Positions 13,844 to 27,000 of a stretch of 64,000 bases of DNA are shown in pieces; position 1 is the first letter of the stretch; the number at the start of each line of letters is the position of its first letter. The translations under genes and the position numbers were made by a program. The notes under the pieces were generated by a model. It worked only from the letters and a program-made list of their open reading frames with translations, did not search any database and was not told where the DNA came from. This DNA comes from Lycocorax pyrrhopterus obiensis (Eukaryota; Chordata; Aves; Passeriformes; Paradisaeidae): assembly GCA_014706295.1 (NCBI GenBank), contig JACSVZ010000002.1, positions 23,036,757 through 23,100,756 on the forward strand, given 5' to 3'.

Positions 13844-16587
13844 TCCAGTAAGTTTGTTTAGACAGGTTGTTTAAGACAGATTATTTAAGACTCTGGCTCC
13901 CAGATACGTGTTATATCGTGGTACTGCCCATGATAAGTACAGACACAGATTAAGCTTCATGCAGCGGAACATTCTTCTGGATTCACTTAGCTGTTTTTCA
14001 ACAAGGGACCAACCCTGCTGGTGGTTGCACCTTTTGGTTCCCATGGTGTTTGGTGGCTATTGAGACTGTTTCAGAATCTCACTTAATAATAGTTTCTAGC
14101 AACTGATCCAAGTAATATTTTAGTGTTTAGGCTGGTAGGCAGTCTCTCAAGGTGGTGCTCAGGAAGAAGGGAAGGATACTTTATTCTCTAACAGCCTAAA
14201 GACTGTATAATAATGATGTTGTAACGTGCTCCTGTGCCTTGAGATGACAGAATTTCTTAACAAAAGTCTGTTCTCATTGTTAGATAATGTACAGTTATAG
14301 TCCGATCAAATAGCTAATGCTATCTGATAATGCTTGAGAATGCCCATATAACCTGAATTGAATTCTTGTGGGTGTGCATGATACAGGTTTTAATTGCATG
14401 ATTGCAATGATCTCATTTGTTCCTTTTGTTAAAAAGCTTCCATTCAGTGCATAATATGAATGTGCAGAGGCAAAAATTACAGTTGCCCATTTAAATGTAC
14501 AAATTTTGGCTGGTTGAGTATGCAATCTAGCCGTGCAATCGGTGTTACTGAGCTCAGTATCTGTAATGTCTGGTTTGTTGTTATTTTAACACCTGTGCAT
14601 GGTTTAGCTCAATCATATGAGTAATTCGCACTGAAAGAAGTCAAAATATTAATGTGATTAAAATTACGTGGTGGTGTACGTTTCTGAATGACTGAATCCT
14701 AACCTAAAAGGGATTGAATTTGATTTATTTCCTAAAGTGATATCACGGAACTGATACACTATTGCCATTGATCACTATTGACCTTTTAAAACACAGTAAA
14801 AGACATTTGAGTGAGATATCATGACTAAATTAGGAATGAACAGTTAGTGATCCGAGAGTTCTCAGAAAATGGAAACTTTGGGTTGCTAGGTTGGTGATGA
14901 TTGCATTGGGAAAATAATACTGGTGAAATGTCTGAGGTTATCAGAGGTGTCTGGTTTCAGCATTGACCCTGAAAGAGTAGAATGAAGTTTAATTTCATGT
15001 AGCACCTTTCAATGCAAAATGCATTACAATAATAAGTTAAATGCTGAAAGCAGAATAGCCTCTGAAAGGAAGCATGGCAGTCATTAAATTCTCTGCGTCC
15101 CTCAAATTAGCTGCTTTTTAAATGTCTGTCAGATGAAAACATGACAGAGTTTTTTAACTTTAACCTTGGTGGTCTGCAAAGCCAAGAAAAGTCAATCTTT
15201 AAAAATTCTGTTTGACAGTTGAAGATCAGGAGAAATTTATTCTCCATCTAAGCATTTTGGTGGTGAATGTGGAGCTGTACATTTATATGGAAGAAGAGAA
15301 AGGGAGCTTACTCCTTTTGAATGAAGGAACTTACTCCAAAATAGTTTAGAATACAGTACCTTGTTACTCAGGCATAGTTTCTTTGTGTTCTTTGTTAACT
15401 CTTACATCAGTGTATTGCAAAGTGTTCTTAGAGCTCAGTTTTATCACTGGACGACTGAGAGCCATTGCTTATTACCTGGGGAGTTTTGAGAATGAGCTGC
15501 TTGGAACTTCCTCTACAAAACCTGAATGGCTGGTAGACTTTCATGTATAGATGGTAAAGAAAATTATTTCAGTATATTTAACTGGGATGTGCTAAACAAG
15601 ACGTGAAAATGAAATTTTGACACACTTTGCTTATGCTGTCTGAGACTGCAGTGGCTTCCTGAAGTAAAAAGTCAGCTCAGCTTTACAGCTCAGTGGAGGA
15701 GTGTGACTGTTCACATAGGTTTTGTTCCCTTCCTTGCCAGGCTCTGTTTAGGTGTTAGTTTAGCTGATCATGGGGAGATGGTGCCTTTAGTGGAAGAGTC
15801 ACTGGTGTGGCCAGCTTTGCTCAAGGAGGTGGTGAATTTTACAGGTGAGATCTCAGACATATTGAGAGATCTCTGAAGACGGGTTCACATCTGTTTGCTC
15901 TAAAATGATCATTAGCTGCTACTGTTTGTTGCTGCACTTGTTTATTTAAAGGGAAGATGACTGAATTTAGAAACATTTAATTGCTGAAAGGCAATCCTAA
16001 GCAAAACGTATTTGCTACAAGCTTGGCAGAATGATAATGAGGTTTTTAGTGTTATGCATAATTATTTAAGTATATTATTATCAATAAATGAACCAGCAGC
16101 TTGTCCTATTTCTGGCACGTAAAAGTGAGCTTGTATAGCAATACTTTACATCATGCTTTCAATATTTATGAAATAGGTTTGCAACAGGAACAGATACTTA
16201 TAATTGTAAGGATGAGTAATGAGCAATATTGTGTCTGCCTCAACAGTGAAGAAGCTCCAGAGTAATCTAATAACATAATTTAAACCCAAGCATTTTCAAT
16301 TGCTTTGCCTCTTTTAATATTTGTGTATGTTTTTGCTTCTAAATATTACTTTCCATTAAAAAAGAAAGTTTAATTCTCATTGCTTCATTACAGCAGCTAA
16401 AATAAGTTGTTATACAATGAATTTATTTAATAAAGTTCATTAGTTACATTTCCCTCCCACTTCCTGTAAGAAAAAAATAGGTTTGAGTTTCTCATTTTAA
16501 AGCTCATTGGAAATTGACATATATACTCTTTGTCAGAATTAAGAATTATACAGCTGAGATTTTGAATTTGTCTTGGGACAAATTTGT

Positions 16588-16618
16588 CTTACATAATACT
16601 TACAAAGTATTATGTGAG
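16588..16618. repeat. Near-perfect inverted repeat (14-bp arms, 3-nt loop)
   Basis: The arms CTTACATAATACTT (16588-16601) and AAGTATTATGTGAG (16605-16618) pair along their whole length with one G-T wobble, around the loop ACA. The inner 11 pairs are perfect Watson-Crick. The stem is too short for a typical pre-miRNA. It may be a chance or slippage palindrome. Confidence 0.8.
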
Positions 16619-17700
16619 AAAATGGGCAAAATTCATCACCTGCAAGGATCAAAATTTTTTCCATTGAAAAATTTCAATTTCTTAGAACTTTTGATAATTT
16701 GGATTGGACACTTTTACTGGTTTTCCATTTTAATTTATTTTATTAGGGAACAAGTGTTGAAACTAAAGATAGGATGGCATTGATTGTTTATGAAAACAAA
16801 CCAAAAAAGCCACATTTTTTTAGCGGGTGAGAGAGCAGGGTAAATCAATAGTGTCCCAGAGCTGCTTTTGAGCTCTTATGACTAGGATCCTTGAGTGGTG
16901 TGTAATACCTAGGGAGAAGCTGGGCACAAGAAGGAAGGAGGCGTCTTCTAATCCTTGACTGAGAGTGAAACTTACTTGGAGCCCGAATTACATTATTTTG
17001 GTGTGAAAGTGAAATGATGGGTGATTTTCTTCCCGTTTGAAATCAAGGTACCTGTCCAGCTATGGTAAGCAAGGACCGAAAGCTGGTGAAGCTCTGCAAC
17101 AAGCCGGGTGCCTGCACTCACCTCTTGGCAGACACCCGTGGTTACTGTGAACATGCTTGTCCTCTCTGGGGAGGAGCAGAGGCACTGAGGATTCCCAGCA
17201 TGGGAGCAGTTGAATTTAGTAATTTCTGTTTATCTTGACCAGAGAAGGAGCTGTTCCCCTGTAGTTTAACCCTGCCTTGTGCCCCAGGTTTGCCACAAGT
17301 TGCACTGCTTAAATTGCGATCAAAAAGATGACAGAACAAGGCTGAGAGTAAACAGAGAGAAAGGAAATCCTGTGCTATTGAGAAGAGGCAGTGAGGGAAT
17401 ACTGCTCTTGGGAAAGCCTTGTTTTTCAAGTTTTAATGAGCAGATCAGAGACAGGAGCTGCTGATGTCCAAGTATAGGTTGGAAATGCAAAAAAAAAAAT
17501 ATGCTTCAGGAGGGAGGGATTGAGGTGGGACTTCAGAAGGAAATTGTTTAGCGCTTTGCCAAGAGGTAAAGACTGTACCAGACATGGGAATCGGTAGGAA
17601 GGAAGGAATGAAAAATTATATTTAAATTTAAATAAAAATACTCCTGCTAGGCTGAGAAGTTTACACATATCTAGCAAGGACAGATGTTACTCCTGCAATA

Positions 17701-17813
17701 TTCTTGGGTACATGGTGTGGCTCTTGGGGATGGTGCTGAGCAGGGCCAGGAGATGGACTTGATGGTCATTGTCGGTCCCTTCCAACTAAGCATATTCTGG
17801 GATTCTGTGATCC
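17701..17813 (+). mobile_element. CR1 LINE fragment, 3' end, sense orientation
   Basis: The tract carries the typical CR1 3' terminus: GCAGGGCCAGGAGATGGACT, TGATGGTCATTGTCGG, TCCCTTCCAACTAAG, then ATTCTGGGATTCTGTGAT in place of the usual ATTCTATGATTCT tail repeats. The 5' portion is missing, as in the great majority of genomic CR1 copies. It matches, in the opposite orientation, the CR1 tail at 45396-45501, so the two probably belong to related subfamilies. CR1 is the dominant retrotransposon of birds, which supports the host assignment. Confidence 0.92.
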
Positions 17814-18960
17814 TGTCTTTGCAGGATTTCCAAATGTTGTGTAGACTTCATATGGAGGGCACATGCTGATGAATAGATGTATTAATAAAATTAATCAAGA
17901 TTTACAGTCGAACAGGCTGGAAGGCTGTGTGTATCTCAATGACCAATTTTTGTACAATTTACTAATGGTTGATAAATATTGGTTAGATTTGCAGTGTGTT
18001 GTGCACCGTTTAATGATTAGCATTTATTATTTATTCTTATTTTTATTAAATATTAAAAATTGCATTCAATGTAAGTATTAAAAAAAACCCCAAAACAGTA
18101 CTCACAACAAAATCAAAGCATAAGAAACATCCAGAGCTGAGCTGACGGATGGAATACTGGAAATCACATGAGATATTCTACCTTCTGACAGATCCCAATT
18201 AGTTTTTTCCTAAATTACAGATAAAAATTCAAGTGTCATTGCAGTCCATCAAAAACACATACATGTAGTAATAGTAGACATGCATAGTAGGCAGAGTAGA
18301 CACGGCAGTGACGACACTCAGTACAGGTAAGACCACCATCCTACAGGGTAAATTTGTACACACAAGAAAGACATGAATCAGATGGAGACCTGAGGGGAAA
18401 AAGACAAGAATGAGTAAACATTGAGAATAAAGCCTTCTAAGGAAAAGTCTAAGTAAGTAGGGCTCTTAATAGTTGGGGATAAAAGAAGCATGAGGCATTT
18501 ACAACCTTTAAATATATCATAGAGAAAGTCAGTGACCTATTTCTATGTGAATGGTAAAGAGGATAAAAAAGGAAATCTGAAATTAGGCTAAGGAAGAGAA
18601 AGATTAAACTCCAGGAAGGCCTCTTTCATGATAACAATAATAAAGCGCTAAAGAAGCTACTGTGGGGTGATTGTTTCTTTAATACTGTCAGTTTTTAAAG
18701 AACAATTTAGGTAAATAATCAACAGAATTATGTCATTGATAGTAGATGTAGGTAAAATTATTATTTTTTCTTTTTAAAGTCCATTCTATATGGATCTTTC
18801 TGCATCATAATTTTCATCAGTGAAATATGAACACTTTTAGTCTTTCAGTGAAGTTAATACGCTGTTGCTTCCCTGTGTCAGGAACTGAAGAAAAAATATA
18901 TCAGTTTCTTTTACTACTTTAAATGAAGTTTAAAAAACCAAATTCTTCTAGTTGTAGGCT

Positions 18961-19005
18961 TTTTGTTTGTTTGTTTGTGTTGGTTTGTTGGTTGTTTTTT
19001 TTTTG
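18961..19005. repeat. TTTG/TTGG-rich simple repeat
   Basis: Degenerate TTTG units pass into GGTTTGTTGGTTG and a short T run. No gene is associated with it. Confidence 0.85.
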
Positions 19006-20155
19006 TAATTAATTATTTCTATGTTACAGGTTTCTGCACAGCTCTACCATCAGTAGTTCTGGTGGCATCCCACATGTTCCTTATCTTTTATTTTAGTCAT
19101 AAACTGGCATTGCCATTGTCCCTCTGAGGTGAAACCTGACAGTATCTCAACTTGCACTAGAGACTGTCCAGTCTAATTAAACTTTTTTTTCCTCATGCTC
19201 TCTTTAATAATATGGGTTGTAACTTATTTAATTCCTATTGAAATGTGAAGCTCTGATTTGTTTGGTGCAGATTGAAAAAACACGAACGAACCACCAATCC
19301 AAAACTTACTTTTTAGAGAGTGATGATTACCATAATTCTAAATCTTAAAAATAGATTTTTCCTTCCTGAACAAAGTATGTAGCTTTGTACTAATTTAGTC
19401 ATGTTGATAAAAATACATCTATGCAATCTTTAAAAACAGAAACTTGGGATGAGCAGTTCTGGCAAAATAATAGTAGTAAAAATTCTGAAGTCAGAATGAA
19501 TAAGTCAATAATTGCAGATATCGTTATAGTTTTATGATGTAAAAGATAATTAAGAAATGGTCAATACGAGGAATCAAGAATCAAGCTTGAGTAATAAACA
19601 AAGCCAGGTCTTGAAAGTTAAAAAGCCCTAATAATTTTTTCTGTTTTACTTCTTTGAGTAAAGAGGATCTAATCCACGGAAGCATCATTTTTCTTTTGTG
19701 TTCCTTGCAGTCTGAACTGAGTTTTTCCCTGTAAAATTTTTATTAATCTTTCAGTCATGCATGGTTAGGACTAGGATACATGACAGGAAAAAATCACTCA
19801 GCCAGTGTGAAGAGAGGTCTACACAGATATGGAAGCTTTTAAAGAAAGTCTTTGCACTGGTTGTTTCCTGCTCTGAAGATGGCCTTGTTTTTGTAGCCAA
19901 GCACATCACCATAGGAAGGGCTCTTGTGCCAGTTGAGCTTGTGTAGATACAACTGAATTATCCATGGTCAGTACCATGCCAATATTAGTGTGGATACTTG
20001 CCTAGTGTGGCTGTATGTGGAGTGTCAGCCTCCCTGCCATGTATGTGTTCTGCTTACATGGTCCTGGAGCAAGTACTCTCACCATGATCTTATGGGTATC
20101 TTCCATTCTCTAACAAGAAACTTTTTTGTATCTTCAAATTTTTATTATTTTTGGG

Positions 20156-20187
20156 GTTTTTTGTTTGTTTGTTTGTTTGTTTGTTTA
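20156..20187. repeat. (TTTG)n microsatellite
   Basis: Seven or so uninterrupted TTTG units follow a GGGG/TTTTT tract. A chance open frame on the + strand runs through it and encodes an FVCLFVCL-type string, which is a repeat artefact. Confidence 0.95.
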
Positions 20188-21369
20188 ACTGCATATCGTG
20201 GTCAGTGTTGTGGAAGCTCAATGACATAACAAATTAGAGAAAAAGTGCACATGTCCATCCTTGTGGGCACACATGTTACAGCTTGCAAAAATTGTCCCAA
20301 CTCTGTTGATTTTGGGGTCTCTAAGTCCATCACAGTTTACACAAGCTGATGATTTGATGCTGTGTTTTGGTCATACTAAACAGGAATTCCTACTGATTTT
20401 TTCAATGCCATTCTTTTGTTCAAATAATCTCATTAAATTAAGTGGGTTTTGTCTCCTTAACCTGATTTACTAAGAACACAAAGCTGATAGAATTATTAAG
20501 GTGGACAGAGAATAAGGAGGAGGATAAACTAGCATCTTTAGAGAACTGTATTTTTTTAAGATCTCTTAGTTCATTCAGCAATTCTTTCCTTAGTGGTGTG
20601 TATTTCACTTGTCTGTAAGAAACCAGATTTTTCTCTGTGAAATGAACAGGGGCTTTGTATCCATAAATAAATTTATCTTTTCTAGTAACAGCCAAAAATC
20701 AGACAACTGTGCATCTCTTTTTCTCTCTGAGGTTTTCAGACAGGTTTCTGTCTGTATTATGTACTCACCCACCACCTAGCCTCCTTTTCTGTATAGTATT
20801 GTTCATGTATTTTGAAGTATACTTATCTTTGTTGACAGTGTGAGAGAAATCCAAGGCACTAAAAACATCTGTTAGCAGAATTGTTTTCATTAAGAGTGTC
20901 TGGTGGGGCAGTCTTTTTTTTCTTCAATCCCTAATATATATCTTTCCCCTGCTGCTCAGCGCAGCTGGTGCTGTTGCCTGCTGCTGTTTTGCTAAATGTT
21001 CCTTAGGTATCACCCAGAGATACCTTGTAGGGTATTTTTTGTTAGCATGGCTAACACTGTCATCTCATATAGGGAAGAGATTGAATTATAGAAAGCCACA
21101 GAAATACATGAAAATGAGAGTCTATGACACTTGAAAATACCAGTGATGTGAAATAAGTTTAAACTGTGGCATAGTAATCTGCAGAGTGCTTAGGTTGGAG
21201 GATACATGCCATTTAAAAGGAATTAACTTTTTTTGTTCTCCTGTCACTTCAAATATTCCTGGTGCCTGTGCTTTTATTGGTAAATTATATTATCGGTTTA
21301 AGAATTTGTTGGTGACAAAAGGGGAAGTATTTTAGTCAGGAAAGCCGCTAGGGCATAAATAATGTGTGC

Positions 21370-21735
21370 TCCCCTTTGAACAGAGAGGAATGGCTCACAA
21401 CAGCCTCGCTGCCTCAGTGGAGCAGCACAATCTGTCTGCTGCACGATGGCACCGCCGGCAGCCAAATACTCCCGTTTTTGTTTTAATGGGAGGGTTCTTT
21501 CACATTGCTGGTTTTACATGATGGGAATGCAGTTGGAAGTGCTTCCTGTTCCATTCACAAGCCCCGGGCTCTCCGTGCGTTTCAGCTTCAAAAATGACAG
21601 CTGAAACCAATTAGGCAGAATTATGGGACGTCTAAGTCACATGGAGATTTATCATGACTGAGGAAGAGGAGGGAAAGAGAATGTATTGCATGGGAGCTAG
21701 AAGTGACTAATTTAATTAGAAAAGAATGACAGACA
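21370..21735. promoter_or_regulatory. Candidate conserved noncoding element (possible intronic enhancer)
   Basis: This block stands out from the surrounding A+T-rich intron. It is richer in G+C at its 5' end (ACCGCCGGCAGCC near 21451, CCCCGGG near 21562). It then carries a cluster of homeodomain-type cores (CAATTAG near 21608, TAATTTAATTAGA at 21708-21720) and an E-box-like CAGCTG near 21598. It holds no long open frame or repeat signature. The composition resembles vertebrate developmental enhancers, but this is inference from motif texture; conservation was not tested. Confidence 0.35.
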
Positions 21736-22390
21736 CATTATTATTATGGAAAAGGGTGGGCAAAGTTGAGATCATTTCATGTCACTGGCTGTGCCTTTGA
21801 AAGGAAATGTTCTGCCCTTTGTCTGAACATGTTTGTATTTGGTAGCAGAATCTCTGATTTCTGAGCAAGATAGTTGAGCAAAATAGTTGATGTGAAAGTG
21901 AAGCACTAAGCATATCTGAGGACATTTTCTAGCTTGTGGTTTACTCATCTATTCATAATCAGAATTCCTTCAAGAGGAGAAAGGAAGAGTCTGCACCATC
22001 AACATTTGCCTTTTTTTTCCTCTCTGTTTGCATACCCTCTCTTTTCCAGAGCTAGGATGTAATGTATATAAACCTTGTTTCAGCTGTATAAATATCAGTC
22101 AGAATTCTTTTCCCTTCAGCAGATGCTTATACACAGTGTGCTCACAAACATAAACACACGTGTCTACTTACATAAACCAGAGTCTTGCTGAATAAAAATG
22201 ACCTTCATACAATTATACATGGCCCCAAGTTTAAATCAAAACCCCAACTCATCAGTTCATTTCTTCATGTGAGTCTGGAAGACAATATTTCATAAGTAAG
22301 GCATACTTTTTGTAGAGTTGTCATGGTAGTTGATGGTATGGGGGGAAAATGAGTGAAAAATATTACAGAGAGAGTCTGAGCAAGTGTGCA

Positions 22391-22413
22391 TTTTCTTTTT
22401 TTTTTTTTTTTTT
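22391..22413. repeat. Poly(T) tract
   Basis: A run of 18 T follows TTTTC. No retroposon body or target-site duplication is evident next to it, so it is called as a simple homopolymer. Confidence 0.9.
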
Positions 22414-24043
22414 AATCCTTTGTTGTTTTTAATCAACTTTGTTGATTTTTCTTTAGACTATGAGCAATTATGTTGGAAAAGTAACTTAATCTCTCTCTCA
22501 TTTTCAGCTACCTGTAGGAGTTGTTATACTTGTCTTCATCACAGGGAGGAAAGTATTTGCAATTAATTGAAGTTTGGGTCAAAAATGGGCATTGGCTGGT
22601 GTGCTTCTGCATTCAGTTCGGAAACAAGACCCGCTGAACGAGCATTGCTGAGCATGGGTTTTTAATCCCCTGTCCTAGGAAGCATTGTGCAGTCTCTGTT
22701 CTATCTAGAAATTGTGACATCTAGCCCAGGAAGGGTAAGGGGTTTCTTAATGGAGGCCTTGTTACTTGAGATAGGCACTGAAAGGATTTGTGTTTTAGCG
22801 TACTGAGAGAAGGTAACAAAAAGGCTGCACAGGGCCTTCTCAAGGAGGTGTAGCTGTGTGTGCCAGAGCCCTGAAGTCAAGGCACAGCCCTGAAGCAGGG
22901 ATCTTCTGGCACACGGCAGTGAAATACCATTATTTGAAGGCAAAAAATGCCGGTCTGTCTCAGGATGTCTATTTTCTTTTACTTTCAGCCAAAATGGCCA
23001 TCACATCTTGAACCTGTATCTGGAGGATCCTTATTGTAAATACTCCAGCTGTACAGTATGGATTTGGCATTTAGGGGACGGGTAGTCTTTGTGCTGTGGG
23101 TAGCATTGGGCTATTATTTTGAAAATCGCCCCAAATTTGGTCAAGTGATAAGCTTCAGAAAAATCATAAATTGTACTTAAGAGCTGTGTCTTTGAAGATT
23201 CCCCCTCTCATCTCAAAGACTTGTCTTTGGCTTCTCACTTCAAATATTGTAGCTATTCAGTTCCGAGGAAGTGAAATTGTTTCTGGGGAAGCCAGTAGTG
23301 GGAGGAGAGATCAAGTTGTTCAGTTAAAGCATAACAAATTTTGCACAAAACACTGTTTTGTTAGTGAAGTGGCAAAGTGAAGCTCTTAAAATTGGAGGGC
23401 GCCAAGATAAAGATGGCCTGGGCAATCTCCTTTTTTCGTCCTTGTGGAAACACTTGTGCAGCTCTGCAGAGGATTGTGTGGTGAAGGCATGTGGTTGTTG
23501 TTGAATTTCTCTCATTTTTTGTGAATGTGGGAGCTAGGGTGTCTTCTGAGGTTCCTGCCTCATTTGAAGTATCATTTCAGGACAAGTCAGGTAATACTGG
23601 TGTAGAGAACTGGGTTCCATCCCTGCTGTACTGGGAATTGTCATCACCAGCAGAAATTGCTGTCATCACAATTCTGATATGACAGATTTCTGCTATTCAG
23701 CATGAAATTCTCAGTTTCCTTTGCAAAAACATCACACATTTACAGCTGTAACTGAAGCCCATGTTGCAGAGTAGTTGAGACAAGGCTTTCAGCCAGGCAT
23801 GAAAAGGACACAGTGATTAGGTGGATGATTGTGATTAGATTTATTGTTAATATGTATTTAAACATTACCAGTGCATTTTATACTCTTTTTCAAGCCAGTG
23901 TGCACCAAAGTCAATAACAACATATCAGCTTCCCCATCTCTGGAATGTGAGCATCCAGACAGTTCCTTCTGCAATGCCCACCTGGTGTTCTTAGCTTAGG
24001 ACAAACCACCTTGTCCATCAGAGACAGAGAATAGGAAGAGGGG

Positions 24044-24060
24044 GTGTGTGTGTGTGTGTG
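24044..24060. repeat. (GT)n microsatellite
   Basis: Eight GT units preceded by a short G run. Likely polymorphic but short. Confidence 0.9.
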
Positions 24061-27000
24061 GGCGAAGGATGCATGTGAAGACCAGAATATCTTTGATTAC
24101 CGCCACAGTCAGTCAAAACACAGAAGGCTAAGTAGTGCCAAATACTCTGAAAAGCTAAACCCAAAGTTCTTTGAATAGAATTGCCCAGATCAGTGATTCT
24201 TGGGATTTTTTTTTTGTCTTTGGTTCAGTTCCCTGTCCGATAAAAGGAAGTAATGCCTTATGTCCCGTGCATTGCTATGAAATTATTCTATGTTTGTAAA
24301 GTGTGTCAATAGCATAGCAATAAGCAGGGTAGGAGAATCTGTGTGGTTATTTCTGTCTTCAAAGCAGTAAAAAAGCCAGACACTGCAAGCTCTTTGAGAA
24401 TAGAAAAAAACCCTAACCATAAAACAGCACAGCTATTTTTTAATCAAGTGTCTCCTATTCTGTTCAATGAGTATGTCTAATCCTGGGAAGGAAAAAAGTG
24501 TGTGATTACATTACACCTTTTAAGAGTTATCATAATGTACATTTAATGGGGAAATAAATAGAAGGTTGGATAAACCCCATTAATTCTGGACTTTACTAGC
24601 TTTCGAGTTCTCTATAGAAACTTGATTTATCTCTGTTTTTTGTTTTTTGTGTAGCTATTATGAGCAGAGGAGTGCTGAAAGAATATTTGTATATTCTATT
24701 TGTATATTTGTATACATATAGGTGTGGGTAAACTGGTGGAATGTAAAGAGCAGGAACTAACATGATTTTGAACTTAAACTAAAATATCAAATGTTCTGTC
24801 AACATGGTATTACTTTGGTGATTTATGTGTGTTGGGGATTAACAGTATGGCTGATAGAGCTGTTAAAATCTAGCTCGAAGCAGAATTGGTCTAGCCACTT
24901 GGTCCACTTGGGATCAGAATGTGTGCAATTACTTGGAAGTCTCTGTACTGCATTCCCAGTGTATACTGCTTCCCTGTAAGGTGGCCTCACCCTCTGAGAC
25001 AGTGCAGAATGGACTGTAAAAGGTGTATTGGTTGGTCTATTTCTTGTCTTTGTCCCTTGTTTCAGTATAGTTTTGTGTTATTGGCAATATGTAATCGTAT
25101 CTTGAATTTTCCTTCAGGGTATATATTTTATTAGATCAGGGTGGTGACTGCAGGAAAGATTCCAGTGTCAGAGTATGGGCAGACTGTATTTGCAGCCACT
25201 CTTCCACTTGAGAAAGCATGTTATTTTCCACCTTGAAATACGGCATGAAGAAAAAGACTCCATTCATCTATATGGTACAAATTTCATGGAATACCATTAG
25301 AGAACTGCTTTCATCCAGCTTGCTCTCTTGTTTTCTTTTCTAATGCTTTCCTGAAACTTGCATTCATGTTGTCTTCTTCAATGTCAGTTGTGCACACAAG
25401 CACTGGAGCAGACAGTTTGGCTGCCAAAAGGGAAAACAGGTTTAGAAAGAGCTGTCTCTGCAGCACTGTCAGTTTTCCTGGCTGTACTAATGTTTAATTC
25501 AACATGCATTCAAGTCCCTACCTTGGGAAAAGAGGAGCAGCTGATGCTGCCTTTGCTTTGCTGCCACCTTCTTTTTTTAAGTTGCTTCCACAGTTCTTAC
25601 CATAATGTTTAGTTACTTTTATGAGAAGGACTCTAAGTTTTATGAAAGCAAACTGTTGAAAGATTTGAACAGAAAAGACATTCAATTTCTCCTCCCCATC
25701 TGAATGAAGGCTTGGTAGAGATTCCTCTGTGTCTGTAGTGTGTGTGTGTAGGGGAAAAAAAAAATGCCAGAAGACTACAGCACAATTGACTGTAAGGTTT
25801 CCAGGATTCTGAGGAAATTGCTGCTTACATTGAATTTTAGGTAGACGTGTTCAATCAGCTTTTGAAGGTTTTGATCGTTAAACTGATGGCAGAAGGTTAT
25901 ATCAGGCTCCCAGCTGTAGTTCCTTGGGTTAGGAAGAATAATGGTGGATAACACAAACACGATTGTCATTGATGTTTCTGTATGGAGAACATGCATCCAA
26001 ATAGTAACTGAAATATAAGAAAATTGGGTTATCTTCACCATTTATTACAAGCATATTGGAAATAAAAAATATGACTTACTGCTATTCCTAGTGTTGTGAC
26101 TCTGAAGAGGATGAAAAGCTTTTGGTGAATAAAAATATGCAGTTAGTGCGCGGCTGGTGTGGTGGGGCTTCAGGAAGGGGACCTTCAGAAGCAACACTGG
26201 GTTTGTCTTCCTCTGATCTGGTTTCTGTCAGCTGAGCAGTTGCAAATCGTAGAAATCAATAGAAGATGAAGGAGGCAATAAACTTCCCACCTTACCAGGT
26301 TATCTGTCGCTCACAAAGGCTGAAAGACTGAACTGGGCGGAAATGACAATTCCTTGAGCCAGCCCATGTGACGGAGTGTGCCGTGCTCAGGGGCCGCGAT
26401 GGCTGCGTCTGAGGATGGGACAGTGCTTCCCTGGCCACCCTAATGGGCTTTCTAAAGTGAAATTTCAGGCTTTTTTTTAAACTTCCCTTGAGTACTGCAG
26501 GTGCTAGCACTATTCAAAGACTGGCATTTCTCTTCAATAACAGATATCCCATTAAAATGAGTGGATTCCCACAAATTTCTTACTTGACACTAGACATCGC
26601 TTGTAGTAATGGTGTTTCAGCTGATATTAAGGCAGACTCGTGGGCTGGGATTAGTACTCAAAACCTGTTAGTTTATTAAAACAAATGACAAGGTTAGCTG
26701 ATGGCTTTGTTTAAGCATGTTTTCTTGGTGTTGATACAGTAAACAGAAATGTGTAATGTGGTGATACATACTGAAGGGTGACTGGTCCGTTTGTGTCATG
26801 GTTTATTTATGCAGACCCAGAAAACTAACTGGGAGAATGGAAGAGGAATGTGTACCTTAAGGCTAAAGATGTTAAAGAAATGAGGAATAAGTCTTTAAAC
26901 TTAAGAGTCTTTATGCAAAATGCACTTCTTTGACACTAACAATTCACTGATAGAATATTTTAAATTTATCTTTAAATTTGCTTTGTAAATACATCCACTA

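Noticed and set aside
16588..16618. Possible microRNA precursor
   Set aside because: The stem is 14 bp with a 3-nt loop, far below the length and loop size of animal pre-miRNAs.
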